48,579 nucleotides of DNA, taken from positions 1 to 48,579 of the forward strand of contig JAZNJM010000001.1 in assembly GCA_045578045.1 (NCBI GenBank), in the 5' to 3' direction. A program made the translations under genes and the position numbers. This stretch comes from SIG653 sp045578045 (GTDB lineage: Bacteria; Bacillota; Clostridia; Oscillospirales; CAG-382). Each line of letters begins with the position of its first letter. The first letter of the stretch is position 1. A model generated the notes under the pieces. It ran no database searches, was not told the origin of the DNA, and worked only from the letters and a program-made list of their open reading frames with translations. This document shows, piece after piece, positions 17,698 through 25,781 of this stretch.

Positions 17698-19746
17698 ATG
17701 AAAAGCGGCTTAAAGACTTTAATTTTCTACGTTGTTTTTATAGTTGCAGTTTTCGGTTTAGCTATCTATCTGATGGGTTCTAAGCCCGAAAACGTTCCTG
17801 TTTACAGCGACATAATTGAGCATTTCCAAAAGGGAGAGGTTGCAGAATTTGAAATTGATCCAACGAATAAGCTCACTATGAAGCTGAAAGACGAAAAGGT
17901 TGTTGAGTTTCAACTAAGAAGCGTTGAGTTTTTTATGGAACAAATTAAAGATAACCTTGAGGGTGTTAAATACAATTTGCCCGTTAAAGAAACTATTCCT
18001 TGGTGGGTTTCTTTCCTCCCATACGTTATAGTTATCTTTATTCTTGTTGGTGCTTGGATATTTTTCATCAATAGGGTTTCCAAAACAAGTTCCGATTCAT
18101 CTGGTGGTTCAGGTGCATCTGGCGGACTTGGCGGAAGAATGAACAGCTTCACAAAGGCAAGAACGAAATTAGGTTCAAACGAAAAGGTTAAAGTTACCTT
18201 TAATGACGTTGCGGGGGCAGACGAAGAAAAGGAAGAGCTTGAAGAAATTGTTGATTTCTTGAAAAATTCTGAAAAGTTTTCTTCAATTGGCGCAAAAATT
18301 CCAAAGGGCGTTCTTTTAATGGGCCCTCCCGGTACGGGTAAAACTCTCCTTGCAAAAGCTGTTGCGGGAGAAGCGGGAGTTGAGTTTTTCTCAATTTCAG
18401 GTTCAGATTTCGTTGAAATGTACGTTGGTGTCGGTGCATCCCGTGTGAGAGACCTTTTCGAAACAGCAAAGAAAAAAGCTCCTTGTATCATATTTATTGA
18501 TGAAATTGATGCGGTAGGAAGACATAGAGGTGCAGGACTTGGGGGCGGACACGATGAACGTGAACAAACCTTGAATCAGCTTCTTGTTGAAATGGACGGT
18601 TTTGGCGGTCAAAGCGGAATTATCGTTATGGCGGCAACAAACAGACCTGATATTCTCGATCCCGCCCTTATGCGTCCAGGTAGATTTGACAGACAAATAG
18701 TTGTAAACGCTCCCGATATTAAGGGAAGAGAAGAAATTCTTAAAGTTCATTCAAGAGATAAAAAATTAGAAAAAGCTGTAAACTTTGCTGAAATTGCAAG
18801 AGCAACGGCGGGATTCACAGGTGCAGACCTTGCAAACCTTCTTAACGAAGCGGCTCTTCTTGCTGTAAGAAAGGGAAAAGCTCTTATTGGTATGAACGAT
18901 ATTGAAGAAGCTCTCATAAAGGTTATGGTTGGACCTCAGAAAAAATCTAAGGTTATGAAGGAATCAGAAAAACGAGCAACAGCATATCACGAAGCAGGCC
19001 ACGCTATCGTTGCAAAATTTCTTGAAACACAAAACCCCGTTCAGCAAATTTCAATAATTCCAAGCGGAAGAGCTTTGGGTTATACTCTCAATCCACCAAC
19101 GGAAGATAAATACAGCGTTTATAAACAAGAGCTTAAAGATAAAATCTCAATGCTTCTCGGCGGAAGAGTTGCAGAGGCTTTAGTTCTTCACGATATTTCG
19201 GGAGGAGCTTCAAACGATATTGAAAGAGCAACGGATATTGCAAGAAAAATGGTAACTCAGCTTGGTATGAGCGAAGAATTAGGACCTATTGTTTTCGGAA
19301 ACGGAAATAATGAGGTTTTCCTCGGAAAAGAGTTTTCAAGCTCAAGAAACTACAGCGAAGCTATCGCCTCAAAAATTGATAAGGAAATCCACGATATTGT
19401 AACTTCTTCATATAAGGTTGCTGAAAAAATTCTCACGGATAATATGGATAAGCTCCACTTTATTTCTGAATATCTCACAAAAAATGAGATAATGGACGGA
19501 GAACAGTTCGAAAAATCCTTTGTTGACGGTGTAACCTTTGAGGACCTTGACGAAATCAAAAGGAAAAAAGAGTCTAAAAGCCGTTTCGAAAACGAAAAAA
19601 GAGCTGAAGAAGTAAAGAAAGAAAAATCCGAAAAAACAGATGATGAAAATAAAACTGTTAATTCGGATTCTGAAAAGGAAAAAGACGTTTCAAAAGCAAT
19701 ATATCCCGATATTGACGAGGATGAATCGGAGAATACTGATAAATAA
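17698..19746 (+). CDS. ftsH: ATP-dependent zinc metalloprotease FtsH
   Basis: 682 residues from the ATG at 17698 (AAAGGA 11 bases upstream; a TTG one codon earlier is also possible). Membrane-anchored AAA+ protease that degrades damaged membrane and regulatory proteins. Two transmembrane helices flank an external domain (about 8-28 and 106-126), followed by a Gly/Ser linker, the AAA domain with GPPGTGKT near 209, IIFIDEID near 268 and the SRH arginines, then the M41 protease domain with HEAGH near 431. The last ~60 residues are a highly charged Lys/Glu/Asp tail. FtsH proteins of Firmicutes often affect sporulation; the gene closes the housekeeping run. Confidence 0.96.
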   Translation: MKSGLKTLIFYVVFIVAVFGLAIYLMGSKPENVPVYSDIIEHFQKGEVAEFEIDPTNKLTMKLKDEKVVEFQLRSVEFFMEQIKDNLEGVKYNLPVKETIPWWVSFLPYVIVIFILVGAWIFFINRVSKTSSDSSGGSGASGGLGGRMNSFTKARTKLGSNEKVKVTFNDVAGADEEKEELEEIVDFLKNSEKFSSIGAKIPKGVLLMGPPGTGKTLLAKAVAGEAGVEFFSISGSDFVEMYVGVGASRVRDLFETAKKKAPCIIFIDEIDAVGRHRGAGLGGGHDEREQTLNQLLVEMDGFGGQSGIIVMAATNRPDILDPALMRPGRFDRQIVVNAPDIKGREEILKVHSRDKKLEKAVNFAEIARATAGFTGADLANLLNEAALLAVRKGKALIGMNDIEEALIKVMVGPQKKSKVMKESEKRATAYHEAGHAIVAKFLETQNPVQQISIIPSGRALGYTLNPPTEDKYSVYKQELKDKISMLLGGRVAEALVLHDISGGASNDIERATDIARKMVTQLGMSEELGPIVFGNGNNEVFLGKEFSSSRNYSEAIASKIDKEIHDIVTSSYKVAEKILTDNMDKLHFISEYLTKNEIMDGEQFEKSFVDGVTFEDLDEIKRKKESKSRFENEKRAEEVKKEKSEKTDDENKTVNSDSEKEKDVSKAIYPDIDEDESENTDK

Positions 19747-19822
19747 ACTCCGATTTATCCCCAAGGGGAAATAATTTGCTTTTACAATCAACTAAATTAA
19801 ATAATAAAAATGGAGAAATAGT

Positions 19823-21094
19823 ATGTACGATAATCAGGATATGGATAATGGCGGCTTAGATCTTGATGATGAGAAAAAAAATTACGTTGGAATTATTGTT
19901 GGCGTTTTAGTTGTAATTGTTTTTATTGTCGTTGGCTTTATGTTTTTTAAATTCTATTCAGGCGGAAACGTTACAGATAATTCAGAAGAAAACGCTTCTT
20001 CAATGCAGATAATTGATAACGAATCAAAGGCAGAATCGGTTGCCGAAGCATCAGAAGAACAATCTGTTGAGGAATCAAAAGACGAGGCTGTTTCAGAAGA
20101 ATCTGAATCGTCTGAAAATTCTGAGCTTTCAGAATCTTCTGAGGAAATATCAGAAGAAGTTTCCGTTGAACCTGAACACGGATGGGTTATTAACAATATG
20201 GGATATACCTATCTGTATCAGGGTGCGGGATTTAATCAGTTTAACGGAACGAAAGCTCTTGCTGAAAAATATGCAGCCGCTTTGAATAAACTAACTTCAA
20301 CAGTAAGTTTTCCCGTTTATTCCATAATTGCTCCAACGTCTGTTGAATTTGTTGATATTCCTTATGACGTTAAGCAATCAGACGATTTTTATAACTCTTC
20401 TCAAAAAACCTTTATTTCAAACGTAAATAACGCCTCAAACTCTTCTGCTGTTGACGTTTATACAGCAATTTCTTCAAAGGTTTCAGATGAATACCTTTAT
20501 ATGAAAACGGATAAAAACTGGACCGCTGACGCTGCTTATTATGCATACGTTGAGTTTTGTAATTCAGTTGGACAAATTCCCGCTTCAAGAGCTTCTTATG
20601 AAAAGGGAAGCTATAGCGGATATCTTGGAAACTTTTATAATGCAACCTCTTCGGGAAGATTAAAGGCTAATGCTGATACGGTTAATTATTATAAGGTTAA
20701 CGCCCTTTATCCCTGCGTTGTAACTATGTATAGAGGCGGTCTTGCATATAAAGACAGAGCTTTGATTTATACACAGCTTTCAAACCCAACTTCATATGCA
20801 TACTACGCTTTCCTTGGCGACAGGGGCGAAACCTTCACTATTAATTCTCAAAATTCTGCAAGTGAGAAATCCTTGCTTGTTGTTGGCGATTCCTCGGCTT
20901 TTGCTTTCGTTCCCTATCTTGCGGCTAATTACAGAAACATATATTTTGTTAACGCTGAGAGCTTTAAGGGAAAGATAAGCGAATATATTTCAGATAAAAC
21001 CATTGATGAAGCTGTTGTTCTTTCTTATGCAACTTCTGCTGTAACAGCTTCATACGTAAACGGACTTGGAAATGTTTTCGAAAATCAACAGTAA
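19823..21094 (+). CDS. Membrane-anchored AlgX/DHHW-like SGNH-fold protein with altered motif
   Basis: 423 residues; ATG behind GGAG. One transmembrane helix (about 22-42), a disordered Ser/Glu-rich linker of ~60 residues (about 50-110), then an extracellular domain. That domain has the order of DHHW/AlgJ-AlgX-like SGNH proteins: YLYMKTDKNWTADAAYYAY near 230 takes the place of the TDHHW block, and LLVVGDSSAFAFVPYLA near 355 the place of the GDS block. The catalytic Asp-His pair of the family is changed to Asp230-Lys231-Asn232-Trp233, so O-acetyltransfer activity is doubtful, although Ser357 of GDS is kept. In relatives such proteins O-acetylate exopolysaccharide or wall glycans. Its stop is two bases from the convergent yunB stop. 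Confidence 0.65.
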   Translation: MYDNQDMDNGGLDLDDEKKNYVGIIVGVLVVIVFIVVGFMFFKFYSGGNVTDNSEENASSMQIIDNESKAESVAEASEEQSVEESKDEAVSEESESSENSELSESSEEISEEVSVEPEHGWVINNMGYTYLYQGAGFNQFNGTKALAEKYAAALNKLTSTVSFPVYSIIAPTSVEFVDIPYDVKQSDDFYNSSQKTFISNVNNASNSSAVDVYTAISSKVSDEYLYMKTDKNWTADAAYYAYVEFCNSVGQIPASRASYEKGSYSGYLGNFYNATSSGRLKANADTVNYYKVNALYPCVVTMYRGGLAYKDRALIYTQLSNPTSYAYYAFLGDRGETFTINSQNSASEKSLLVVGDSSAFAFVPYLAANYRNIYFVNAESFKGKISEYISDKTIDEAVVLSYATSAVTASYVNGLGNVFENQQ

Positions 21095-21096
21095 TG

Positions 21097-21708
21097 CTAA
21101 TCAAGATATGCAAAGGGTATATCTCCAACAATAACTGTTTGTGCAATACAAACGTTTGTTGATACGTCAACGGAAGAAGTGGAAAAAGGAGATGCAAGTC
21201 TGACGCTTATTCTGACTTCAAGATAAAGGCTGTGGAGCGTTTGGTTTATTCCAACAGATTCAAATTGCTGTTTTATTTCAGAAGCAACTGCTCCAAGGGG
21301 GATAACATGGATTTTTATTTCAGGTCCTTCGGCGGAAAAAAAGCGGCTTCCTAAAAGCGTTCCAAGAGGAATATAAAACGCTTCTTGTGTTTCTGTTTTA
21401 AGAGAAGTTATTATAGAAGAAACTGTTTTTCCTTTTAATCTGTTAACCTTTTCCGTATCAATAGATATAGCAGTTATTTTTCCTGCGGAGTCTCGGTGTA
21501 TTTTGCATATACTGTTATACTCCGCAGATTCATTTTCTGTTGTTTCAAGAATACAAGAATTAATAATTTCGCATATTTTGTTTGTTCCAGCCGTTTGTGC
21601 AAAGTCTGAAAGTGCGTTGTCCATATTTATAGATAGTTTGTATGAAATCAGGCATATAACCGTAATAAAAATAAATAGCTTTATTTTTAGTTTGATTTTT
21701 TTTGTCAT
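21097..21708 (-). CDS. yunB: Sporulation protein YunB
   Basis: 203 residues, one N-terminal transmembrane helix (about 7-27) then an extracytoplasmic domain. The YunB signature is clear: IPLGTLLGSRFFSAEGP followed by VIPLGAVASEI, the GINQTLHSLYLEV block and the C-terminal CIAQTVIVGDIPFAYLD. In B. subtilis YunB is made in the mother cell under sigma-E and is needed for proper spore formation. The start is odd: the ATG has no Shine-Dalgarno sequence, and a 28-bp tandem repeat ends six bases in front of it. No later in-frame start keeps the membrane helix. Confidence 0.88.
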   Translation of the reverse strand: MTKKIKLKIKLFIFITVICLISYKLSINMDNALSDFAQTAGTNKICEIINSCILETTENESAEYNSICKIHRDSAGKITAISIDTEKVNRLKGKTVSSIITSLKTETQEAFYIPLGTLLGSRFFSAEGPEIKIHVIPLGAVASEIKQQFESVGINQTLHSLYLEVRISVRLASPFSTSSVDVSTNVCIAQTVIVGDIPFAYLD

Positions 21709-21714
21709 ATTATA

Positions 21715-21826
21715 AAACCGTTTCTATCGTTGAATTTGGCGTAAACCGTTTTTGTCGCTAAGTTTGGCGAAAACTGTTTCTATCGTTGAATTTGGCGTAA
21801 ACTGTTTCTATCATTGAATTTGGCGT
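21715..21826. repeat. Four-copy 28-bp tandem repeat between yunB and the pqqD-like gene
   Basis: Unit AAACCGTTTCTATCGTTGAA plus TTTGGCGT, exact 28-base period, starting at 21715, 21743, 21771 and 21799. It abuts the yunB start codon (21708) and lies 90 bases before the divergent pqqD-like gene. Confidence 0.9.
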
Positions 21827-21915
21827 TTATTATCAATTATATTTCTTTTTGCTTAATATAATGAATCCATTTAATACTTTATCTGTAAAACAATATTGAA
21901 TATTCAGGAGTTTAT

Positions 21916-22182
21916 ATGATTTTAAGAAGTGAAATAATAGTATCAGAATTTGAAGGCAGTTTCATTGCAGTTGCAGCAGAAGAAGCAGGTGAATATTTTC
22001 ACGGAGTGATAAAACTGAATGAAACGGGAGCTTTTATAACAGAGCTTTTGAAAAAAGAAACAACTTTAGAAGAAATTGTTTCTATGTTATGTGAAAAATA
22101 CAACGTTTCGGCAGAAAAAGCAAAGCAAGATTCAGAAGAAGTAATAAATGCATACAAAAGCATTTCTCTACTTTTGGAATAA
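21916..22182 (+). CDS. PqqD-family peptide-recognition (RRE-like) protein
   Basis: 88 residues; ATG behind AGGAG. Matches PqqD length and layout: beta strands with FHGVIKLNETGAFITELL (the LNETG...I...L pattern of the family) then two helices with TTLEEIVSMLCEKYNV and a final helix. PqqD domains bind leader peptides for modifying enzymes in PQQ, lasso and other RiPP pathways, but stand-alone copies are also common in Firmicutes beside nucleotidyltransferases. Six bases before the S26-like gene. No radical SAM enzyme or precursor peptide is seen near it. Confidence 0.8.
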   Translation: MILRSEIIVSEFEGSFIAVAAEEAGEYFHGVIKLNETGAFITELLKKETTLEEIVSMLCEKYNVSAEKAKQDSEEVINAYKSISLLLE

Positions 22183-22188
22183 CGAAAT

Positions 22189-22662
22189 ATGAAACAACAA
22201 GTTTTTTCTGAGAATAAACCTATTTCCATAGAAAAAGCCTTGGAAACAGAAGAAAAATGTTTGTTTCCCATAAAGGGAATAAGTATGCTTCCAATGCTTG
22301 AACAAAAAAGAGATACGGTTGTTCTTTCTTCAATTAAAGAAAAACCAAAAAAATATGACGTTGTTTTATATAAAGTTGGTGAATTATATGTTTTACACCG
22401 AATTATAGGCGTTAAAAATGGTTATTACGTTATTTGCGGGGATAATTGCATAAAAAAAGAAATAATACAAAGTGATAAGATAATTGCTAAAGCAATAGGT
22501 TTTTATAAAAACGGGAAATATATTCCTTGCGATGACGAGAAATATCTGAAATATGCGAAAAAACAAGTTAGGGGAAGATGGAAACGAAGTATTTGTTTCA
22601 GAGTTAAAAATAAATTTTCCGCTTTTTTAGGGTTGAAAAAAGAAGATGTCAAAAAGAAATAA
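22189..22662 (+). CDS. Soluble S24/S26 signal-peptidase-like protein with Ser-His dyad
   Basis: 157 residues. FPIKGISMLPML near residue 28 carries the nucleophilic serine of the S26 GxSMxPxL motif; LYVLHRIIGV near 68 has His where bacterial signal peptidase I has the catalytic Lys, as in SipW and eukaryotic-type enzymes; YVICGDNC near 83 is the last conserved box. No transmembrane anchor is visible, unlike true signal peptidases, so it should be cytoplasmic. It may trim a peptide or act as a LexA-like self-cleaving protein. It lies between the PqqD-like and nucleotidyltransferase genes and overlaps the latter by 17 bases, so the three are surely one operon. Confidence 0.75.
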   Translation: MKQQVFSENKPISIEKALETEEKCLFPIKGISMLPMLEQKRDTVVLSSIKEKPKKYDVVLYKVGELYVLHRIIGVKNGYYVICGDNCIKKEIIQSDKIIAKAIGFYKNGKYIPCDDEKYLKYAKKQVRGRWKRSICFRVKNKFSAFLGLKKEDVKKK

Positions 22663-23923
22663 AACTGTTGAAAACTCAAAAATAAATAGTGATTTTGAAA
22701 CAGAAGCTGTTGAAAACTCAAAAATAAATAGTGCTTCTGAAACAGAAGCTGATAAAAATTCAAAAATAAATAGTGATTTAAAAATAGAGAATGATAAAAA
22801 CCTTTTAAATATGGAATATCTTGCTCTTGCTTTTAGAAACGCAATTTTGGGAAAAGGACCAATTTCTTTTGATTCTTCCGTTGACTTTAACGTTCTTTTT
22901 GAGCTTTCAAAAAAACACGCTGTTGTTTTGGCGGTTTTTGACTCTGTTAAACATAGTAAATGCCCCGAAAGTATAATGAAAAAATGGTCAGAAGAAGCGG
23001 GAAAAGCAATAACAAAGGAGATTCTTTTTGATAATGAGCTTAATAAAATTGAGAAAAAATTTTCAGAATCTGAAATTCCTTTTGTTTTTATAAAAGGAAT
23101 AATTATAAAGGGCTTTTATTTAAAAAAAGGTTTGAGACAGTTTTGCGATTACGATATTCTCATAGATAAAAAAAGAGCTGATGACGTAAAAAAAATAATG
23201 GTTTCTCTTGGGTATTCCGTTTCAAGAGAAAAAGAGGCTGAAGAAGAAATAAGCGAAGCGGTTTCTGTTATAGAATGTAAAAAGAACCCTATATTTAATT
23301 TTGAGCTTCATAAAAAACTTTTCTGGGGAACTGAAAAAGGTTATTTTGAAAACATTTGGGAAAGAATTGTTTTTGACGGTTCAAACTCTTTTAAAGGAAG
23401 AATGACAGATGAAGACGTTTATTTGTATCATATTGCCCACCTTTGCTCTCATTTAAGAGAAAGAAGCGGGGCGGGGATCCGTTATCTTTCAGACCATTAC
23501 GTTTTAAAGAAAAATCTTTTTGAAAAAAAGGGCTTTAACAGAAAATACGTTGAAAAAATATTGATTGAAGAAAATCTTTTGGAATTTGAAAAATATTTTG
23601 ATGAATGTTCCAATAATCTTTTTGAAGCTGAAAAAATCAACGTTTCTCTTTTAGATGAATTTATTAAAAACGGTGTTCACGGAACTCTTGATAATAAAGT
23701 TAAACTCTCTCTTAAAAAGAATAACGCTTTTTCATATACTTTCAAACGTATTTTTCTCCCCCTTAATCAAATGTCAACTCTTTATTCTGTTCTTTTGAAA
23801 TATCCTTTTTTGCTCCCTATATATTGGGTTCATCGCTTTTTTGTTATTGTTTTAAACAAAGAAAAAAGAAAAACTGCAAAAGCAGAGCTTTCTTTGGTGT
23901 TTAAATCAAAAAAGAATAAATAA
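22646..23923 (+). CDS. Uncharacterised nucleotidyltransferase (PF14907-like)
   Basis: 425 residues. After a repetitive N-terminus comes a helical region and the family core: IPFVFIKGIIIKGFYLKKGL then RQFCDYDILID near residues 163-173, where the Asp-x-Asp pair fits the metal site of the pol-beta nucleotidyltransferase fold; FNFELHKKLFWG near 216 is the other conserved block. These proteins occur next to PqqD, HPr-kinase-like and asparagine-synthetase-like genes in lasso-peptide and surface-polysaccharide loci; substrate unknown. The first 55 residues contain three 14-residue repeats, so translation could begin at Met56 instead, but the upstream ATG at 22646 is kept because the frame is open and overlaps the preceding gene. 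Confidence 0.75.
   Translation: MSKRNKTVENSKINSDFETEAVENSKINSASETEADKNSKINSDLKIENDKNLLNMEYLALAFRNAILGKGPISFDSSVDFNVLFELSKKHAVVLAVFDSVKHSKCPESIMKKWSEEAGKAITKEILFDNELNKIEKKFSESEIPFVFIKGIIIKGFYLKKGLRQFCDYDILIDKKRADDVKKIMVSLGYSVSREKEAEEEISEAVSVIECKKNPIFNFELHKKLFWGTEKGYFENIWERIVFDGSNSFKGRMTDEDVYLYHIAHLCSHLRERSGAGIRYLSDHYVLKKNLFEKKGFNRKYVEKILIEENLLEFEKYFDECSNNLFEAEKINVSLLDEFIKNGVHGTLDNKVKLSLKKNNAFSYTFKRIFLPLNQMSTLYSVLLKYPFLLPIYWVHRFFVIVLNKEKRKTAKAELSLVFKSKKNK
22667..22790 (+). repeat. In-frame 42-bp repeat (3 copies) in the nucleotidyltransferase gene
   Basis: Copies start at 22667, 22709 and 22751 and encode VENSKINSDFETEA-like units of 14 residues. Period is a multiple of three, so the frame is preserved. 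Confidence 0.88.
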
Positions 23924-24047
23924 AATATTCTTATAAATCAATAAGCTAAACAAGATTTTATAAAGCGATAATATAAATTAAATCTTTTTTTAATTGACAA
24001 AATAAATAAAATATTCTTTTTAACAAATACTTAATTAAACTAATAAA

Positions 24048-24088
24048 AAACGCCTTGTGCTTAATTATTCAAAGCACAAGGTGTTTCT
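24048..24088. terminator. Bidirectional Rho-independent terminator
   Basis: CGCCTTGTGCTT (24051-24062) pairs with AAGCACAAGGTG (24072-24083), 12 bp with one wobble, flanked by an A-run on the left and TTTCTTTC on the right. It serves the convergent nucleotidyltransferase and LRR-dockerin genes. Confidence 0.9.
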
Positions 24089-24104
24089 TTCTTGTTTTTG
24101 TGTT

Positions 24105-25526
24105 TTATGCGTATAAACTATGGTTTCCAAGAAAATAGCTTTTGATTCTGAGATAGTCTGTTGAGCTAATACAATCGTCATTGTCTACGTTGGCAGCGTC
24201 AAAATAAACGCCTTCGAGAGCTTCACAGCCTAAAAACATAGATTTGATTTTCAGATAGTCTGTGGAATCAATCACCCCTGTTCCGTCAACGTCTCCGTGA
24301 ACGATAACCGTATATTCGTTTCCGTTTACATCTGAAACAACAGAACCTGTTCCAACTTTTTCGCTTTCAGCTAATGGATTTCCGTTTTTGTCTTTTATAG
24401 TTGAAACAATTCCATATTGGGAAAGATTTTCAACAATGCTTGATGAGGTCGTTTTTTCAGAAACGTTTGGCATCGTTTTGTTTTCTATGTCTATATATAT
24501 TTCGCTTTCTTTTTCAGAAACAGTTGTTTCTTGCTGTTCAATAAACGTAAATCCGTTTTCAAAGGCATATTTTTCTGCCGAAGAACCCTTTGAACCGCTT
24601 ATTGTAAAGCCTTCTATTTTGGAGTCGGCATTATTTTCAGAATATCCAAATGCGTATTCTTCGATTATTGAAACGTTTTTTGGAATATGAACCATTTTTA
24701 TATTGCAATCTAAAAACGCGTTCTCACCGATTATTTCAACAGAATTTGGAATAATAACTGTTTCAAGGGAAGAATTGTAGCAAAAAGCCTTGCCTACAAT
24801 ATATTTCGTTCCTTCTTTTATGGAATAATATTTTTCGTCAATATAATCTAAATATGAAGCGATGAGGTACTTTCCAATATATAAAACCTCATTTTCCCAA
24901 TTTTGACTGTTGTTAAAATATCCTGAATCGTGAAATGCATCTTCGCCAATATATGAAATTGAATTTCCAAGAGTTATGTTATCCAGAGCATAACAATACA
25001 TAAATGCTTTAGCACCAATGCTTTCAACGGAATCGGGAATATTTATACTATTAAGGGATGAACAACTTCTGAACGCAACGGAATCAATGGTTAAAACCGA
25101 ATTTGGAACGTTTATCTCAAGAAGAGAGCAACAAAACTCAAATGCTCCATATCCAATTCTTGTAACGGTATCTGAAACGTATACGCTTTCAAGGTATGTT
25201 GAATCAGAAAATGCATAATCTCCAATAGAGGTTATTCCGTTTTCAATAACGAGGGTATAAAATTCGAGATATTGCCAAGGAGTTACGGAACAAAAGTCGG
25301 GCATATCTCCTTCTCCCGAAATAGTCAACGTTCCTTTGCTGTTTAAATTCCAAGTAAGTCCTTCACCGAAAGTTCCTGATTCTTCTTCCACAGAAATCTC
25401 AAATGATTCTTCTTTTTTGGTTATTTCCGTTTCAAAACCATCATAAGCATAGGCAACGGCGGATATGAAAGGACAAAATAATGCAATTGATAATAAAAGA
25501 GATAATAACTTTACAGTTTTTTTCAT
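24105..25526 (-). CDS. Secreted BspA-like leucine-rich-repeat protein with C-terminal dockerin
   Basis: 473 residues from the ATG at 25526, chosen because AAAGGA lies nine bases before it and a good signal peptide (MKKTVKLLSLLLSIALF...VAYA) begins there; the longer frame to 25577 would add 17 Lys-rich residues. Residues 45-330 hold about eight BspA-type LRR_5 repeats of ~23 residues (pattern IxxIGxxAFxxCxxLxxIxIPxSV). A ~70-residue linker follows. The C-terminal ~60 residues form two calcium-binding F-hand repeats, GDVDGTGVIDSTDYLKIK and NVDNDDCISSTDYLRIK, as in type I dockerins. Such a protein would be docked to a cohesin scaffold and could bind host or plant glycoproteins. No cohesin is in the window. 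Confidence 0.88.
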   Translation of the reverse strand: MKKTVKLLSLLLSIALFCPFISAVAYAYDGFETEITKKEESFEISVEEESGTFGEGLTWNLNSKGTLTISGEGDMPDFCSVTPWQYLEFYTLVIENGITSIGDYAFSDSTYLESVYVSDTVTRIGYGAFEFCCSLLEINVPNSVLTIDSVAFRSCSSLNSINIPDSVESIGAKAFMYCYALDNITLGNSISYIGEDAFHDSGYFNNSQNWENEVLYIGKYLIASYLDYIDEKYYSIKEGTKYIVGKAFCYNSSLETVIIPNSVEIIGENAFLDCNIKMVHIPKNVSIIEEYAFGYSENNADSKIEGFTISGSKGSSAEKYAFENGFTFIEQQETTVSEKESEIYIDIENKTMPNVSEKTTSSSIVENLSQYGIVSTIKDKNGNPLAESEKVGTGSVVSDVNGNEYTVIVHGDVDGTGVIDSTDYLKIKSMFLGCEALEGVYFDAANVDNDDCISSTDYLRIKSYFLGNHSLYA

Positions 25527-25634
25527 TTTCTTTTTCCTTTCTTTATTTTTCTTTTTTCTTTCATCTTTTTTTGACAACTTTTTTGTGAATCATAATAATT
25601 CTAACTCAATAAACTGTTAAGCTCAAGTTTTTCT

Positions 25635-25663
25635 ATTATAATACACAAATAAAATTTCGTCAA
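25635..25663 (-). promoter_or_regulatory. Sigma-A promoter of the LRR-dockerin gene
   Basis: Minus strand TTGACG (25663-25658), 17-base spacer, TATAAT (25640-25635), about 110 bases before the start codon. Confidence 0.8.
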
Positions 25664-25781
25664 TGGTGTTTAAAAACAAAAAATTGAATAAAAAAGCAAA
25701 AAAAACATACTAAAATTCCCAAAAAAATCCTACCAACCCCAAAAAAAGTAGAATTTACGCCAAAAATGCATATCTTGAAAT

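Noticed and set aside
17910..18491. 193-codon minus-strand frame
   Set aside because: Antisense to ftsH, no ribosome-binding site, and the plus strand encodes the conserved AAA domain.
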